Source: Shewanella gaetbuli (GTDB taxonomy: Bacteria; Pseudomonadota; Gammaproteobacteria; Enterobacterales; Shewanellaceae). Taken from it: DNA of 64,000 bases. The notes beneath the pieces were generated by a model. That model made no database searches and was not told the DNA's origin. It saw only the letters and a list, made by a program, of their open reading frames with translations. Made by a program: the position numbers and the translations under genes. The stretch spans positions 1-64,000 of the forward strand of contig NZ_JAKIKP010000007.1 of the NCBI RefSeq assembly GCF_023284065.1, read 5' to 3'. Of the stretch, positions 47,995 through 58,781 are shown in pieces (the first letter of the stretch is position 1; each line of letters opens with the position of its first letter).

Positions 47995-48798
47995 TTAAGC
48001 CTCATGTTCACCCATGTTGCTGGGTTTATTCTGGCAAACTGGACATTGTTCATCTTTAGTCATGGCCACTTTAGACCAGGAAAAACCTTTAGCATCAAAA
48101 CGATGTAGCACCCCATAATCTTGATATCGACCCGATAAATAATTTAACACGGCTAAGGCTTGCATAGATGCCAGCACGCCCACAGCAGGCCCTAAAACGC
48201 CTGTGTGCTGACATGAGTTTTCAATGTAGGTATCTGCAGGGTACAGGCAGTGATAACACCCGTGTGGCATGACAAAATTACAATCTTGTTCAGGTATCAA
48301 CATAAAATATTGACCATGATCAGCTGAAATTGCAGCACTCACTAATGGACACCGATATTTAATCGCTAACTTGTTGATTAAATGACGAGTATTAAAGTTG
48401 TCACTGCAATCAATAATCATATCGACTTTATAATTGTCCAAAACGGTTTGATGATTTTCGTCACTAACAAATACTTGCTTGGCAATAATACGTCCATCAG
48501 CATTTTTAGCCTGTAATTTAGCCGCCGTTACTGCGGCCTTATTTTTACCAATGTCATGATGATCAAATAAAATTTGTCTGGGTAAATTTGACGGATCTAC
48601 CACATCGCCATCGAATAGATACAGTTGCTTCATTCCTGATGCACTAAGATATTGAGCGACTAATTGCCCTAGCCCACCCAGACCAATAATCACTACAGAG
48701 GCATTCATGACAGCTTGCTGTCCATATTCACCAAAATCAGCCAATAACATTTGTTTAGAGTACTGAATGTATTGTTGATCGCTTATCCCTAAACTCAT
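47995..48798 (-). CDS. thiF: ThiS adenylyltransferase ThiF
   Basis: A 267-residue E1-like enzyme (HesA/MoeB/ThiF family). It has the nucleotide loop VIIGLGGLGQL, the Arg-finger-type RQILFDHHDIG, the motif DCSDNFNTRHLIN and zinc Cys pairs CYHC and CPVC. Its place between thiDE and thiS favours ThiF over MoeB. The start overlaps the end of thiDE by four bases. Confidence 0.95.
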   Translation of the reverse strand: MSLGISDQQYIQYSKQMLLADFGEYGQQAVMNASVVIIGLGGLGQLVAQYLSASGMKQLYLFDGDVVDPSNLPRQILFDHHDIGKNKAAVTAAKLQAKNADGRIIAKQVFVSDENHQTVLDNYKVDMIIDCSDNFNTRHLINKLAIKYRCPLVSAAISADHGQYFMLIPEQDCNFVMPHGCYHCLYPADTYIENSCQHTGVLGPAVGVLASMQALAVLNYLSGRYQDYGVLHRFDAKGFSWSKVAMTKDEQCPVCQNKPSNMGEHEA

Positions 48799-50512
48799 AC
48801 TGACTCCTGCTTAGTAAAGTGGTCACATACTTGTTGCCATTTAGTTTCAAGGCGTTGATACGCTTGCGAGGGATCAGTTGACTCTGTTACTGCCCTGACA
48901 ACAGCTACACTGTCACATTGAGTGCTGGCTATCGTTGCTAGCCTTTGCTCATCAATCCCACCTATGGCGACGGTGGTGAAATGCCCTTTTAATAAAGTGG
49001 CATAACAGCGTAGTTTGTATATGCCTTGTGGCGCTGAGGGCATCTGTTTGGTTGTGGTAGGGAAAATGTGTCCTAATGCGATATAAGATGGCTTTAATTG
49101 TGCCGCAAGTAAGATTTCAAAATAGCTATGGCTTGATAAACCTAACGCTAAATTATGACTCGACAATGCTGCTAAATCCGCAGTTAACGCATCCTCTTGC
49201 CCTAAATGAACCCCAAAAGCTTTATGCTCTATCGCTAATTCCCAGTGGTCATTTATAAATACTTGAGCGTTATACTGGTTACCTAAGGCGACAGCTTGCT
49301 GAATTTTTTCAGATAACCAAGATTGAACCGAAACACCTTGCTGTGATTTAGGTGATAACTCAGCATCTGGTTTTAACCTTAACTGTGCCGTTTTGCAGCC
49401 AGCCTCTAGCAACTCTCTCAATATCTCTATTGATGCTACCACTGGATATACCGTGATAGGCGCATGAAGCGGCCTAAAGTGTAATAAAGATAAATCCCTT
49501 TCGATTTGAGTCGCTAATTTGTCAATATCTTCAGTAGCTAAGCCTGTAGCATTGATAATATAAGGCATAGAAACTAATGTGTTCGGCCACCCCGTTCTAC
49601 CTAGGCAGCCTGAGCCAGCACCAATGTTAATACTGTGGTTTAACCCTCGGCTAACATAAGCTTTGGCCAGCACAACGGCATCATGCAATACAAACTCATT
49701 GGCGACGAAGCTGGCAATCGCTGAAGATAAAGTACAACCACTGCCGTGGTGATTCTGAGTTGCAACCCGTTCACTTTTAAGGATAAAAACCCCGTCGTTA
49801 TGCTCTGCACTGCCACCAGCAACGTGTTGGGTAATATACATATCAATCGCGTCATTACCTTGCCAATTAGCATCACCACCTTTTGCTAGCACGTTACAAT
49901 TAAACTGTTTCGCAATAAATCTCGCCAGTTGAACCATATCCGATAAACTGTTTGGTTTATCGATAGCTGGCAAACTGGCATACGATTGGCTGGAAGTTAA
50001 AGCGCAGTTCAAGGCGGATTTTGCTAGCGGATATAACTCATGTTGATTCGGTGTGACTAAATCCACCAGCGGTAATAATGGCGCAAAATTCAATGGTTGT
50101 TGGTTTAGCTTGTCACCACTAGATGCCACCATTACTGGGTCGAGCACCACCAGACAATTTCTCTGTTTCAACCTTTGTTCATGCTCAGCTTTAAAAGAGG
50201 TTAACCATGCCGCGATGGTTTCAACTTGTTGTTGATTCGCTATCAAGCCAATTTTAATGGCGGCTGGAAACAAGTCATTGGCTAAAGTATTTAACTGCGC
50301 CAACAGCATTTGATTAGACACTGGTTCAACCAAGTCCACCTGTGCTGTATTTTGCGCGGTTAAAGTCGTGATCACAGAACAGCCATGGCAACCGAGATCT
50401 TGAATGGTTGCCAAGTCAGCCTGAATCCCTGCACCACCGCCACTGTCAGAGCCAGCAATTGTCCAAACAATATTTGTCTGCTGCTCAACATGAGCATCAC
50501 ACAATACCGGCA

Positions 50513-50513
<1 letters not shown>
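48795..50513 (-). CDS. thiDE: ThiD-ThiE fusion: HMP-P kinase and thiamin-phosphate synthase
   Basis: A 572-residue bifunctional protein. Residues ~15-285 are ThiD (IAGSDSGGGAGIQADLATIQ, then VLDPVMVASSGD and HHGSGCTLSSAIA). After a linker, residues ~355-565 are ThiE (GCKTAQLRLK, NDHWELAIEHKAFGVHLGQED and VAIGGID). ThiD makes HMP-pyrophosphate and ThiE condenses it with the thiazole phosphate. The fusion takes the operon slot that thiE alone holds in E. coli. The start overlaps the thiC stop (TAATG). Confidence 0.95.
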
Positions 50514-52510
<1,997 letters not shown>

Positions 52511-52521
52511 CTATTAAAAAT

Positions 52522-52687
52522 TTATACCCATTACAATCAATAAGTGCTCAGAAATAGCGTAGAAAAAATGCTTGATAACAAGGCAGATTTTTCAATAAGT
52601 AGTCGTTCTACAATCAAAAATTCTAACGCCGTTAGCGAGTATTTTAACAAGCTAGAATGAACAGTTTTGATAACAATTGGTATTTAT
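52522..52687. mobile_element. MITE-like palindromic-ended element in the thiC leader
   Basis: About 166 bp bounded by imperfect inverted ends, TTTATACCCATTACAATCA on the left against TATAAATACCAATTGTTATC read from the right. Internally it has a TTGATAACAA motif near each end (around 52571 and 52668) and a short palindrome CTAACGCCGTTAG (52623-52635). There is no ORF. The ATACC-AATT ends resemble intergenic repeats I recall from Shewanella and Vibrio genomes. It separates the TPP aptamer from thiC. Confidence 0.55.
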
Positions 52688-52834
52688 ATAGTTGCTTGTC
52701 TGGAGAATATGTTGAGGACGAGCCAGCAAAGTTTTGCGATACAAAATCTTTGCTGAAATAATCACTTTTAAAGGGGGGTATCGTATCAGTTTCGAACGAT
52801 ATCACTATTTTATATTGGCTATAAATGATTATAT

Positions 52835-52922
52835 TGCTTGTTTCCTTCGCAGGTTTTAGCCTGATCAGGTTCAACGGATCCCGAATTAACGGTCTCAGCC
52901 ATAATGGCACTCCGACAAGTTC
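52835..52922 (-). ncRNA. TPP riboswitch aptamer (thi element)
   Basis: Read on the minus strand, the segment has GTCGGAGTGCC at its 5' end, then GGCTGAGA, GGGATCCGTTGAACCTGATC and GGCTAAAACCTGCGAAGGAA, the conserved core of the TPP aptamer. It sits upstream of the thi operon in the sense direction. The downstream 147 bases up to the MITE-like element contain two stems: GGTATCGT/ACGATATC (52777-52803) and a 13-bp CAGCAAAG-TTTTG hairpin (52724-52755). The total distance to the thiC ATG is ~335 bases. Confidence 0.96.
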
Positions 52923-52929
52923 AAAACAC

Positions 52930-52957
52930 AATATACTGATTTACTAATTTATAACAA
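52930..52957 (-). promoter_or_regulatory. Candidate promoter of the thi operon
   Basis: On the minus strand TTGTTA (52957-52952) and TATATT (52935-52930) have a 16-base spacer, and the aptamer begins ~8 bases later. It lies between the stop of the DapA-like gene and the riboswitch. Confidence 0.45.
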
Positions 52958-52981
52958 GTCCAATCAGCTAAATAAGCCTTT

Positions 52982-53869
52982 TTAACCACCTCTAACAAAT
53001 TGATGTATTAATGCTTTTAATTGAGTCTGTTGTTGCTCAGTGATATCTCCTAAGGGTTTTCTGGCTAAACCAACATCACGGCCTAATAGTTTCAGCCCTG
53101 CTTTAACAACCTTGGGAATACCCACGCCGACAATAAAAGTTAATGTTGGAAGTTGCTGATAAAATAAAGTTTGAGCTTTATTAAGTTCACCAGCTTTAAC
53201 CTGCTCATACAGATGTTTAGGCGCAACACCTAAAAGATTAGGTGCAGCGGTACACCAACCACTAGCCCCTGCACATAAAGCCTCTAACGCCAGCGTATTA
53301 CAACCATTAAAAAACGGTAACTTGCCTTCAGATAACAATTTGATTTTGTGCATTCGCTGAATATCACCGGTGCTTTCTTTCACCATGGTCACATTAGGGA
53401 TTTGATGGAACATTTTAACCAACAGTTCAGGGCTCATATCAATACCACTGGTCGCAGGATTGTTATAGGCCATAATTGGAATAGAAATAGCATCTGAAAT
53501 GGCTTGATAATAATCAAACAATTCTAGTTCAGTTAATTTCCAATATGACACGGGAATAACCATTACAGCATCTGCACCAACTTGCTGTGCAAAGCGCGCA
53601 TTCTCAACTGCGGCTTCAGTGGTTAACTCAGAAATACCTACAATAACAGGTACTCTTTTATTGACCTTTTTAACAGTATACTCAGCAACTTCACGCCACT
53701 CTTTAGTACTCAAGTAGGCACTTTCTCCGGTACTACCTAATGGCGCAATAGCGTCGCTTCCTTGCTCAAGTAAACTTTCCAAAGACAAACCTAACGCATT
53801 AAAGTCTATATTTTTACCATCTTGAGTAAACGGGGTTATTGGATATGAAATGATTCCTGATAAGTTCAT
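52982..53869 (-). CDS. DapA/NanA-family lyase or synthase
   Basis: A 295-residue class I aldolase-type TIM barrel. It has the substrate loop APLGSTGES, a Tyr in MAYNNPATSG and the Schiff-base Lys in MVKESTGD. This superfamily includes dihydrodipicolinate synthase, N-acetylneuraminate lyase and 2-oxo-acid aldolases or dehydratases. A catabolic member is more likely here than lysine synthesis, given the class II aldolase partner 11 bases upstream and a divergent MocR regulator. The start is ATG 53869, preceded by AAGGAA; a longer frame to 53890 would overlap the aldolase. Confidence 0.85.
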   Translation of the reverse strand: MNLSGIISYPITPFTQDGKNIDFNALGLSLESLLEQGSDAIAPLGSTGESAYLSTKEWREVAEYTVKKVNKRVPVIVGISELTTEAAVENARFAQQVGADAVMVIPVSYWKLTELELFDYYQAISDAISIPIMAYNNPATSGIDMSPELLVKMFHQIPNVTMVKESTGDIQRMHKIKLLSEGKLPFFNGCNTLALEALCAGASGWCTAAPNLLGVAPKHLYEQVKAGELNKAQTLFYQQLPTLTFIVGVGIPKVVKAGLKLLGRDVGLARKPLGDITEQQQTQLKALIHQFVRGG

Positions 53870-53880
53870 TGTTCTATTCC

Positions 53881-54657
53881 TTAAATACAATTTGGGTGAT
53901 TTTTAAGCGCTTGTCTTGCGTAGTAGGCAAAATTAACTTTGTTACGTTTATCCGTTGATACCCAATCATGCGCTTCACGGGCTAAATCTGCGGGTAATGG
54001 TTGTACTTGACCCGCTGACATTGCCAACAATTGCAGCTTTGCAGCTCGCTCAATCAAAATGGCTAAATTACATGCTTCTTCAATAGTTTCACCCGCAACT
54101 AATTGACCATGATGCGCTAAAAATACCGCGCGGTTATTACCTAAGGCTTTCGAAATTAATATTCCCTCTTCATTACCCACAGGTACACCAGGCCACTCGC
54201 TAACAAATGAGCAATCTTCATATAAACCACAGGTATCCATTTGCGAAATAATTAGCGGAATACGTAACATCGCCAGAGCAGCGATATATGTCGGGTGGGT
54301 ATGAACAATACAGTTCACTTTAGGGTGTTGTTTATATATCCAGGTATGAAATCTGTTAGCAGGATTGGCCATGCCTTTACCGTCTAGTGGCTTTAAATCT
54401 AAGTCCACTTCAATTAAGTTATCAGCCGTTGTTTCATCAAAACCCAAACCAAACTTTTGAGTAATGAAAGTATCACCAGCATCAGTTCTACATGTAATTT
54501 GCCCTGCTAAACCAGAGTCATGGCCTTTATCAAATAAAATACGACATGTCAGGGCTAACTTTTCTTTGTAGGTTAAGTCAATGTTTTCAAGCACGGAGTT
54601 CATACTTGTTTGAGCACTTAACATTAGCTCGGATTTAGATAGTGACGCAGTCTTCAT
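53881..54657 (-). CDS. Class II aldolase/adducin-family protein
   Basis: A 258-residue protein of the fuculose/ribulose-phosphate aldolase and adducin family. Zinc-ligand histidines are visible in CIVHTHPTYI and LAHHGQLVAG. The family performs retro-aldol cleavage, epimerisation or decarboxylation; the substrate cannot be told. It is the first gene of a two-gene unit with the DapA-like gene, divergent from a MocR-type regulator with a 125-bp intergenic region. No kinase or dehydrogenase lies alongside, so the pathway would be short or completed elsewhere. Confidence 0.87.
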   Translation of the reverse strand: MKTASLSKSELMLSAQTSMNSVLENIDLTYKEKLALTCRILFDKGHDSGLAGQITCRTDAGDTFITQKFGLGFDETTADNLIEVDLDLKPLDGKGMANPANRFHTWIYKQHPKVNCIVHTHPTYIAALAMLRIPLIISQMDTCGLYEDCSFVSEWPGVPVGNEEGILISKALGNNRAVFLAHHGQLVAGETIEEACNLAILIERAAKLQLLAMSAGQVQPLPADLAREAHDWVSTDKRNKVNFAYYARQALKNHPNCI

Positions 54658-54720
54658 GAATGTTCTCCCAAATGATATGAATTGCTTTGCTGAATCAGCC
54701 AGCTCATAATACGAACCAAT

Positions 54721-54763
54721 TGGACCACTAATAACATCCAGTTATAAAATAAATACTGGTCCA
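54721..54763. promoter_or_regulatory. Candidate MocR operator: inverted TGGACCA/TGGTCCA pair
   Basis: TGGACCA at 54721-54727 and its reverse complement TGGTCCA at 54757-54763 (36 bases apart) lie in the gap between the aldolase and the mocR gene. The extended forms are ATTGGACCAC and ACTGGTCCAG. The position and the near-three-turn spacing fit binding of a dimeric GntR/MocR protein. Inference from pattern. Confidence 0.5.
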
Positions 54764-54782
54764 GAGGCGGGAGGGAGCAAAT

Positions 54783-56252
54783 ATGCTCAGGCCATGGGAA
54801 ACGCAATTTTGGTTAGAAGAGAGTGACGATACATTACATTCAAGATTATTAAACAGGCTATTACAAGACATTAAAGACGGTCGTTTACCTGCAGGTTCAC
54901 CACTACCCGGCTCACGTACATTAGCGAAACAACTCACCGTGAACCGGAAAACAGTTCAGGGGGTTTATAACGAATTAGAAGCCCAAGGGTGGGTAACCTC
55001 CAAACTTCGTCGTGGCACCTTTATTGCGGATGTTTTACCTGAAAAAAACTTATCTAAATCTCATCAAGCATTACTTAACTTAACGGATGAAGCCCCCGTA
55101 ACCTCAAGCTTATTCACCGGTTTATATAACGATTCATTACCGTCAACAAACATCCCGCATAATGCCAACGACGGTAGCCCAGATACTCGCCTCATTCCTT
55201 ATGAAGTACTTGCGCGAGCATACCGAAGAGCGTGTATTACACTCAGTAGAAATGCATACTTAGGTTATGGCGACCCCAAAGGCAGTTATGAGCTTAGAAA
55301 ATCTATCCATACTATGCTGTCGGGCGATCGATTCATGAAATTAAATGTAGAAGACATTTGCTTGGTTAGAGGTAGCCAGATGGGGCTATATTTAACGGCA
55401 TGTGTTTTACAGCCACAAAAAGGCGTGATTATTGTAGAAGAGCTTTGCTATCAAGCAGCTATAACAACTTTTGAAGCTAAGGGCTTTGATATTATTCGCT
55501 GTAAACTCGACCAACAAGGGCTAGTGATAGACGACTTAAATAACATATTATCGACTACAAAAGTGGCCGCCGTTTATGTAACCCCACATCACCAATATCC
55601 CACTACGGTATGCCTCCCCATGAACAGGCGTTTGCAAATTTTGCAACTGTCTAAATCACATCAATTTGCCATAATTGAAGACGATTACGATCATGAGTTT
55701 CATTATGAAAACCGCCCTATTCCCCCTCTAGCCAGTTTGCCAGGAGCTGAGAACGTCATTCATATAGGCTCACTTTCTAAAGTGTTTGCGCCAGGGTTAA
55801 GGGTGGGTTACATGGCAGCACAGAGGCCTTTTATCGATAAAATTGCTCAGCAAATTATGTTGATTGACCGCCAAGGCAATACCGTAACTGAATATGCTAT
55901 AGCTGATTTAATGGAATCAGGTGAAGTGAAAAAACATATCCGAAAAGCTTGCAAGCTATATCAACAAAGAAGAGATTTTGCCGTCAGTGAATTTAAACGT
56001 GTTTTTGGCAATAAAGTCACCTTTAATGTTCCCTCTGGAGGGCTGGCATTATGGGTCAATTTATCACCAATGATAAAGCATCTTGATGCAGATAACCTTA
56101 TAGATTGGAAAGATTCATCGGCCAACTTTTACTTCTGTCCTCGTGAACATACATTACATTTAAGATTTGGTTACGGTGCGACAAACAATCACGAAATAAC
56201 ACAATCAATCAAAGCATTACAAGTCATGTTATTGAAGATAGAGCAAGAATAA
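54783..56252 (+). CDS. MocR/PdxR-type GntR-family regulator with aminotransferase domain
   Basis: A 489-residue fusion. An N-terminal GntR winged helix (residues ~15-85, DIKDGRLPAGSPLPGSRTLA, then NRKTVQGVYNELEAQGWV) is joined to a fold-type-I aminotransferase-like domain. The PLP lysine lies in HIGSLSKVFAPGLRVGYM and the cofactor Asp region is IIEDDYDHEF. Such proteins sense PLP or an amino compound and usually control the divergent genes, here the aldolase/DapA pair. GGGAGGGA precedes the ATG. Confidence 0.92.
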   Translation: MLRPWETQFWLEESDDTLHSRLLNRLLQDIKDGRLPAGSPLPGSRTLAKQLTVNRKTVQGVYNELEAQGWVTSKLRRGTFIADVLPEKNLSKSHQALLNLTDEAPVTSSLFTGLYNDSLPSTNIPHNANDGSPDTRLIPYEVLARAYRRACITLSRNAYLGYGDPKGSYELRKSIHTMLSGDRFMKLNVEDICLVRGSQMGLYLTACVLQPQKGVIIVEELCYQAAITTFEAKGFDIIRCKLDQQGLVIDDLNNILSTTKVAAVYVTPHHQYPTTVCLPMNRRLQILQLSKSHQFAIIEDDYDHEFHYENRPIPPLASLPGAENVIHIGSLSKVFAPGLRVGYMAAQRPFIDKIAQQIMLIDRQGNTVTEYAIADLMESGEVKKHIRKACKLYQQRRDFAVSEFKRVFGNKVTFNVPSGGLALWVNLSPMIKHLDADNLIDWKDSSANFYFCPREHTLHLRFGYGATNNHEITQSIKALQVMLLKIEQE

Positions 56253-56374
56253 TAAATAAAACTTGCTTACAAGATGCGGAATAACTAAGGGCATGGTATA
56301 TAATGCACATAAATTTAATACTCAACCCCGCACTGATATTTTCGCGTGGTTTCTAACAAAAATAGGTTTCATTA

Positions 56375-57112
56375 ATGTCTGTTATTTTAGTAATTCCTGC
56401 TCGTTATGGCTCGAGCCGTTTTCCTGGTAAGCCACTGGCTTTAATCAATGGTAAACCTATGATTCAACACGTGTGTGAAAGAGCCGCTTTAGCTAAAGGC
56501 TTAGATAGCATATATGTTGCCACTGACGATGACCGAATCAAAAATGTCGTTGAAGGTTTTGGCGGTAAAGTGGTGATGACACACCCAGACCTAGCCTCTG
56601 GTACAGACAGAATTAATGATGCTATTAACCAGCTTAAATTAGCCGATGACGACCTGATCATCAATGTGCAAGGTGACCAACCGTTAATTGACCCTATTAC
56701 TATTGAACAATTGATTACCTTGTTCCAACGCCATCCCAATGAGTTTGATATGGCAACCTTAGCGGTAGAGATTACTAACCCCGCTGAAATTAATAGTCCA
56801 ATGCATGTTAAAGTCGTATTCGACAATAGCTTTAATGCATTATATTTTTCGCGTTCAAAAATTCCTTATGGCCGAGATACCGACGACTACCCTGTTTACA
56901 AACACTTGGGAATTTATGCCTATTCTAAAAAGTTTATCAATACCTATGCAGCATTGCCGTTAGGTCGCCTTGAGAACCTTGAGAAACTAGAGCAACTTCG
57001 AGCATTAGAAAACGGCTATAAAATTAAATTAGCCATCAGTGCATTTGACTCAACAGAAGTCGACACACCAGAAGATATTCGTAAATGCGAATTACGTTTA
57101 GCGGTCGACTAA
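56375..57112 (+). CDS. kdsB: CMP-KDO synthetase
   Basis: A 245-residue nucleotidyltransferase that activates KDO with CTP for lipopolysaccharide core. The N-terminal [16 protein letters not shown], then ATDDDRI and [12 protein letters not shown], are all diagnostic. Length equals E. coli KdsB within a few residues. It is here apart from msbA-lpxK-ycaR and is followed by a DUF2897 gene 49 bases on. Confidence 0.97.
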   Translation: MSVILVIPARYGSSRFPGKPLALINGKPMIQHVCERAALAKGLDSIYVATDDDRIKNVVEGFGGKVVMTHPDLASGTDRINDAINQLKLADDDLIINVQGDQPLIDPITIEQLITLFQRHPNEFDMATLAVEITNPAEINSPMHVKVVFDNSFNALYFSRSKIPYGRDTDDYPVYKHLGIYAYSKKFINTYAALPLGRLENLEKLEQLRALENGYKIKLAISAFDSTEVDTPEDIRKCELRLAVD

Positions 57113-57161
57113 TTAGCTGACACCGAGTCAATTTCACAATGCAACAAATGGGAGCAACAAC

Positions 57162-57377
57162 ATGGATTTATCAGGCTTTGAAGTTTGGATAATCATTATT
57201 TTGGTCGTGGGTGTGATTGCCAGCAACCTAGCAGTACTCAAATACAGCGCCAAATTTAAGATGCCCCATTTAGGTGATCATAAAGATAAAAGTATTGGTG
57301 CAGAAGAAACTGATTCTACTGAGGCTAAAAAAGCCGACTCTGGTTCTGATTCTAACGCTGGAACTGACACTAAATAG
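57162..57377 (+). CDS. DUF2897 small membrane protein
   Basis: A 71-residue protein with one N-terminal membrane helix (VWIIIILVVGVIASNLAVL, residues ~8-26) and the family motif KYSAKFKMPHLGDHKD. A charged Ser/Asp/Lys tail follows. It matches DUF2897 as I recall it from Shewanella. Function is unknown. GGGAGCAAC precedes the ATG. It is probably cotranscribed with kdsB. Confidence 0.85.
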   Translation: MDLSGFEVWIIIILVVGVIASNLAVLKYSAKFKMPHLGDHKDKSIGAEETDSTEAKKADSGSDSNAGTDTK

Positions 57378-57396
57378 ACTTGGTTAGTAGTGGCTA

Positions 57397-57431
57397 TAAA
57401 AAACAAACAGGCTTACAAAAGTCTGTTTGTT
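57397..57431 (-). terminator. Terminator of the unknown gene ending at 57490
   Basis: On the minus strand AACAAACAG (57431-57423) pairs with CTGTTTGTT (57410-57402), followed by more T. It lies ~60 bases past the stop of the minus-strand gene. Confidence 0.6.
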
Positions 57432-57489
57432 AACTGCTAAAATGAAATCTTTAATGCTGTATTTGGAATCAATATAGCCTTGCAAGCTG

Positions 57490-57909
57490 CTACACAAATA
57501 CATCTATTCCGACCATTTGCTGAATTTCATCTCGTTTAGCGGCATGTTGAGTCATTAAATACATATTAATTGCGCCTTTATTGCTGGCACTGTCAGTTTC
57601 ATATTCAACATTTGCACGTTCTGTTAATGATTCTGGCACCATTAATGTGCTATTAAAATCTTGTTCAAACTTAGCTTGATGTTTGAATAACCCGGACTCT
57701 TCTACCGCTTGTTCACGCTGTTGTTGAGTCAAGTTTGACTCAGTCTCTAATCCAATAACGCTTTCATTTAGAGAAACAACTTTGAGGGGGCGATTCAGGG
57801 TAATAGAAGCGGCAGACTCAATTACCCGGTTTCCTGCAACAGCATCAGCTAACGAAGTTTTCATCGTCAATGGAAAATGTTGAGCTATATGAGATGCAGG
57901 TATTTGCAT
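57490..57909 (-). CDS. Unrecognised 139-residue protein
   Basis: I do not recognise this protein. It is soluble, without signal peptide or membrane helix. The N-terminus is MQIPASHIAQHFPL, the middle is Gln/Glu-rich (NLTQQQREQAVEESGLF), and the end is an amphipathic helix with a hydrophobic tail (AAKRDEIQQMVGIDVFV). Codon use looks native and a terminator follows, so it is probably a real gene. It lies 123 bases downstream of tsaB on the same strand; a promoter of its own is not obvious. Confidence 0.75.
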   Translation of the reverse strand: MQIPASHIAQHFPLTMKTSLADAVAGNRVIESAASITLNRPLKVVSLNESVIGLETESNLTQQQREQAVEESGLFKHQAKFEQDFNSTLMVPESLTERANVEYETDSASNKGAINMYLMTQHAAKRDEIQQMVGIDVFV

Positions 57910-58032
57910 AATCTTCTATAGATTGAAATGAATTTAATCGTTAAATTATAGACAATAAAGCCGCTTTAGTACAAAAGAGGCTAACAATGTATATTTTGTT
58001 CGCCTCAAACTGGGTGTAACCTGCCGAGAATA

Positions 58033-58740
58033 TTACTCTCTACCCGGCAGTTTTTTCCATGTAACGGTATCACGTAAATAAACAGGCGCTAAATCATCAA
58101 CACTGGTGTGTTGTTCATGACTTACACCAAATTGTGCCAGTGTTAACATTGCTTTGGCATCAGGGTACTTTACCGCCTGCAAAGGTAGAATATTGCCACT
58201 AAGGTTGAGTAAATCTGGATAAGCATCAAAACCTGTGCCACAAGCCACTATTTGCTCATTAGTATCTAATGCAAGTTCAATATTATCTGGTGCGCAAACT
58301 TGCTCAACACCAACCAAGGTGGCAATTCCATTTACGTTAGTAAACTGGCCAACATAAACTTCATTCATGCGGGCATCAATAGCACAAAATACTTGTTCAG
58401 CTTGATGTTCATCAATTGCCATTTGCGCCATGGCAGCCAGAGTAGAAATTCCAATTACGGGTAAATCTGCCCCTAAGGCTAACCCTTGAGTCATGCTGGT
58501 GCAAATTCGAATACCGGTAAAACTGCCTGGACCACGTCCGTAAGCAATAACATCAAGGTCAGTTAATTTAATATTTGCCTCTGCCAATACTTCATCAACC
58601 ATAGGCAATAAGCGTTGGCTATGTTCACGAGGAGCATCTGCAATGCGATTATAAATTTTTCCGTCTAACGAAAGTGCTGCAGAACAAGTCTCGGTACAAG
58701 TATCTAGCGCTAAAACACGTAATGGAGTATGAAATGTCAT
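58033..58740 (-). CDS. tsaB: tRNA threonylcarbamoyladenosine biosynthesis protein TsaB
   Basis: A 235-residue ASKHA-fold partner of TsaD in making t6A37 on ANN-decoding tRNAs. It starts LALDTCTETCSAAL, then has HSQRLLPMVDEVL, YGRGPGSFTGIRI and the CAIDARMNEVYVG strand. Length matches E. coli TsaB (231). It is 41 bases after the yoaA-like gene. Confidence 0.95.
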   Translation of the reverse strand: MTFHTPLRVLALDTCTETCSAALSLDGKIYNRIADAPREHSQRLLPMVDEVLAEANIKLTDLDVIAYGRGPGSFTGIRICTSMTQGLALGADLPVIGISTLAAMAQMAIDEHQAEQVFCAIDARMNEVYVGQFTNVNGIATLVGVEQVCAPDNIELALDTNEQIVACGTGFDAYPDLLNLSGNILPLQAVKYPDAKAMLTLAQFGVSHEQHTSVDDLAPVYLRDTVTWKKLPGRE

Positions 58741-58781
58741 TTTTAAACCAGCTAAATCTAATAAATTGCCGCTATGATAAC

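Noticed and set aside
52644-52931. Open frame of 95 codons on the minus strand upstream of thiC
   Set aside because: It runs through the TPP aptamer and into the MITE-like element, has no recognisable protein pattern, and its sequence is explained by the conserved RNA.
58023-58060. CTGCCG...CGGCAG stem followed by six T on the plus strand near the tsaB stop
   Set aside because: The T-run is on the plus strand while tsaB and its neighbours are on the minus strand. No plus-strand gene would end here, so it is probably chance.
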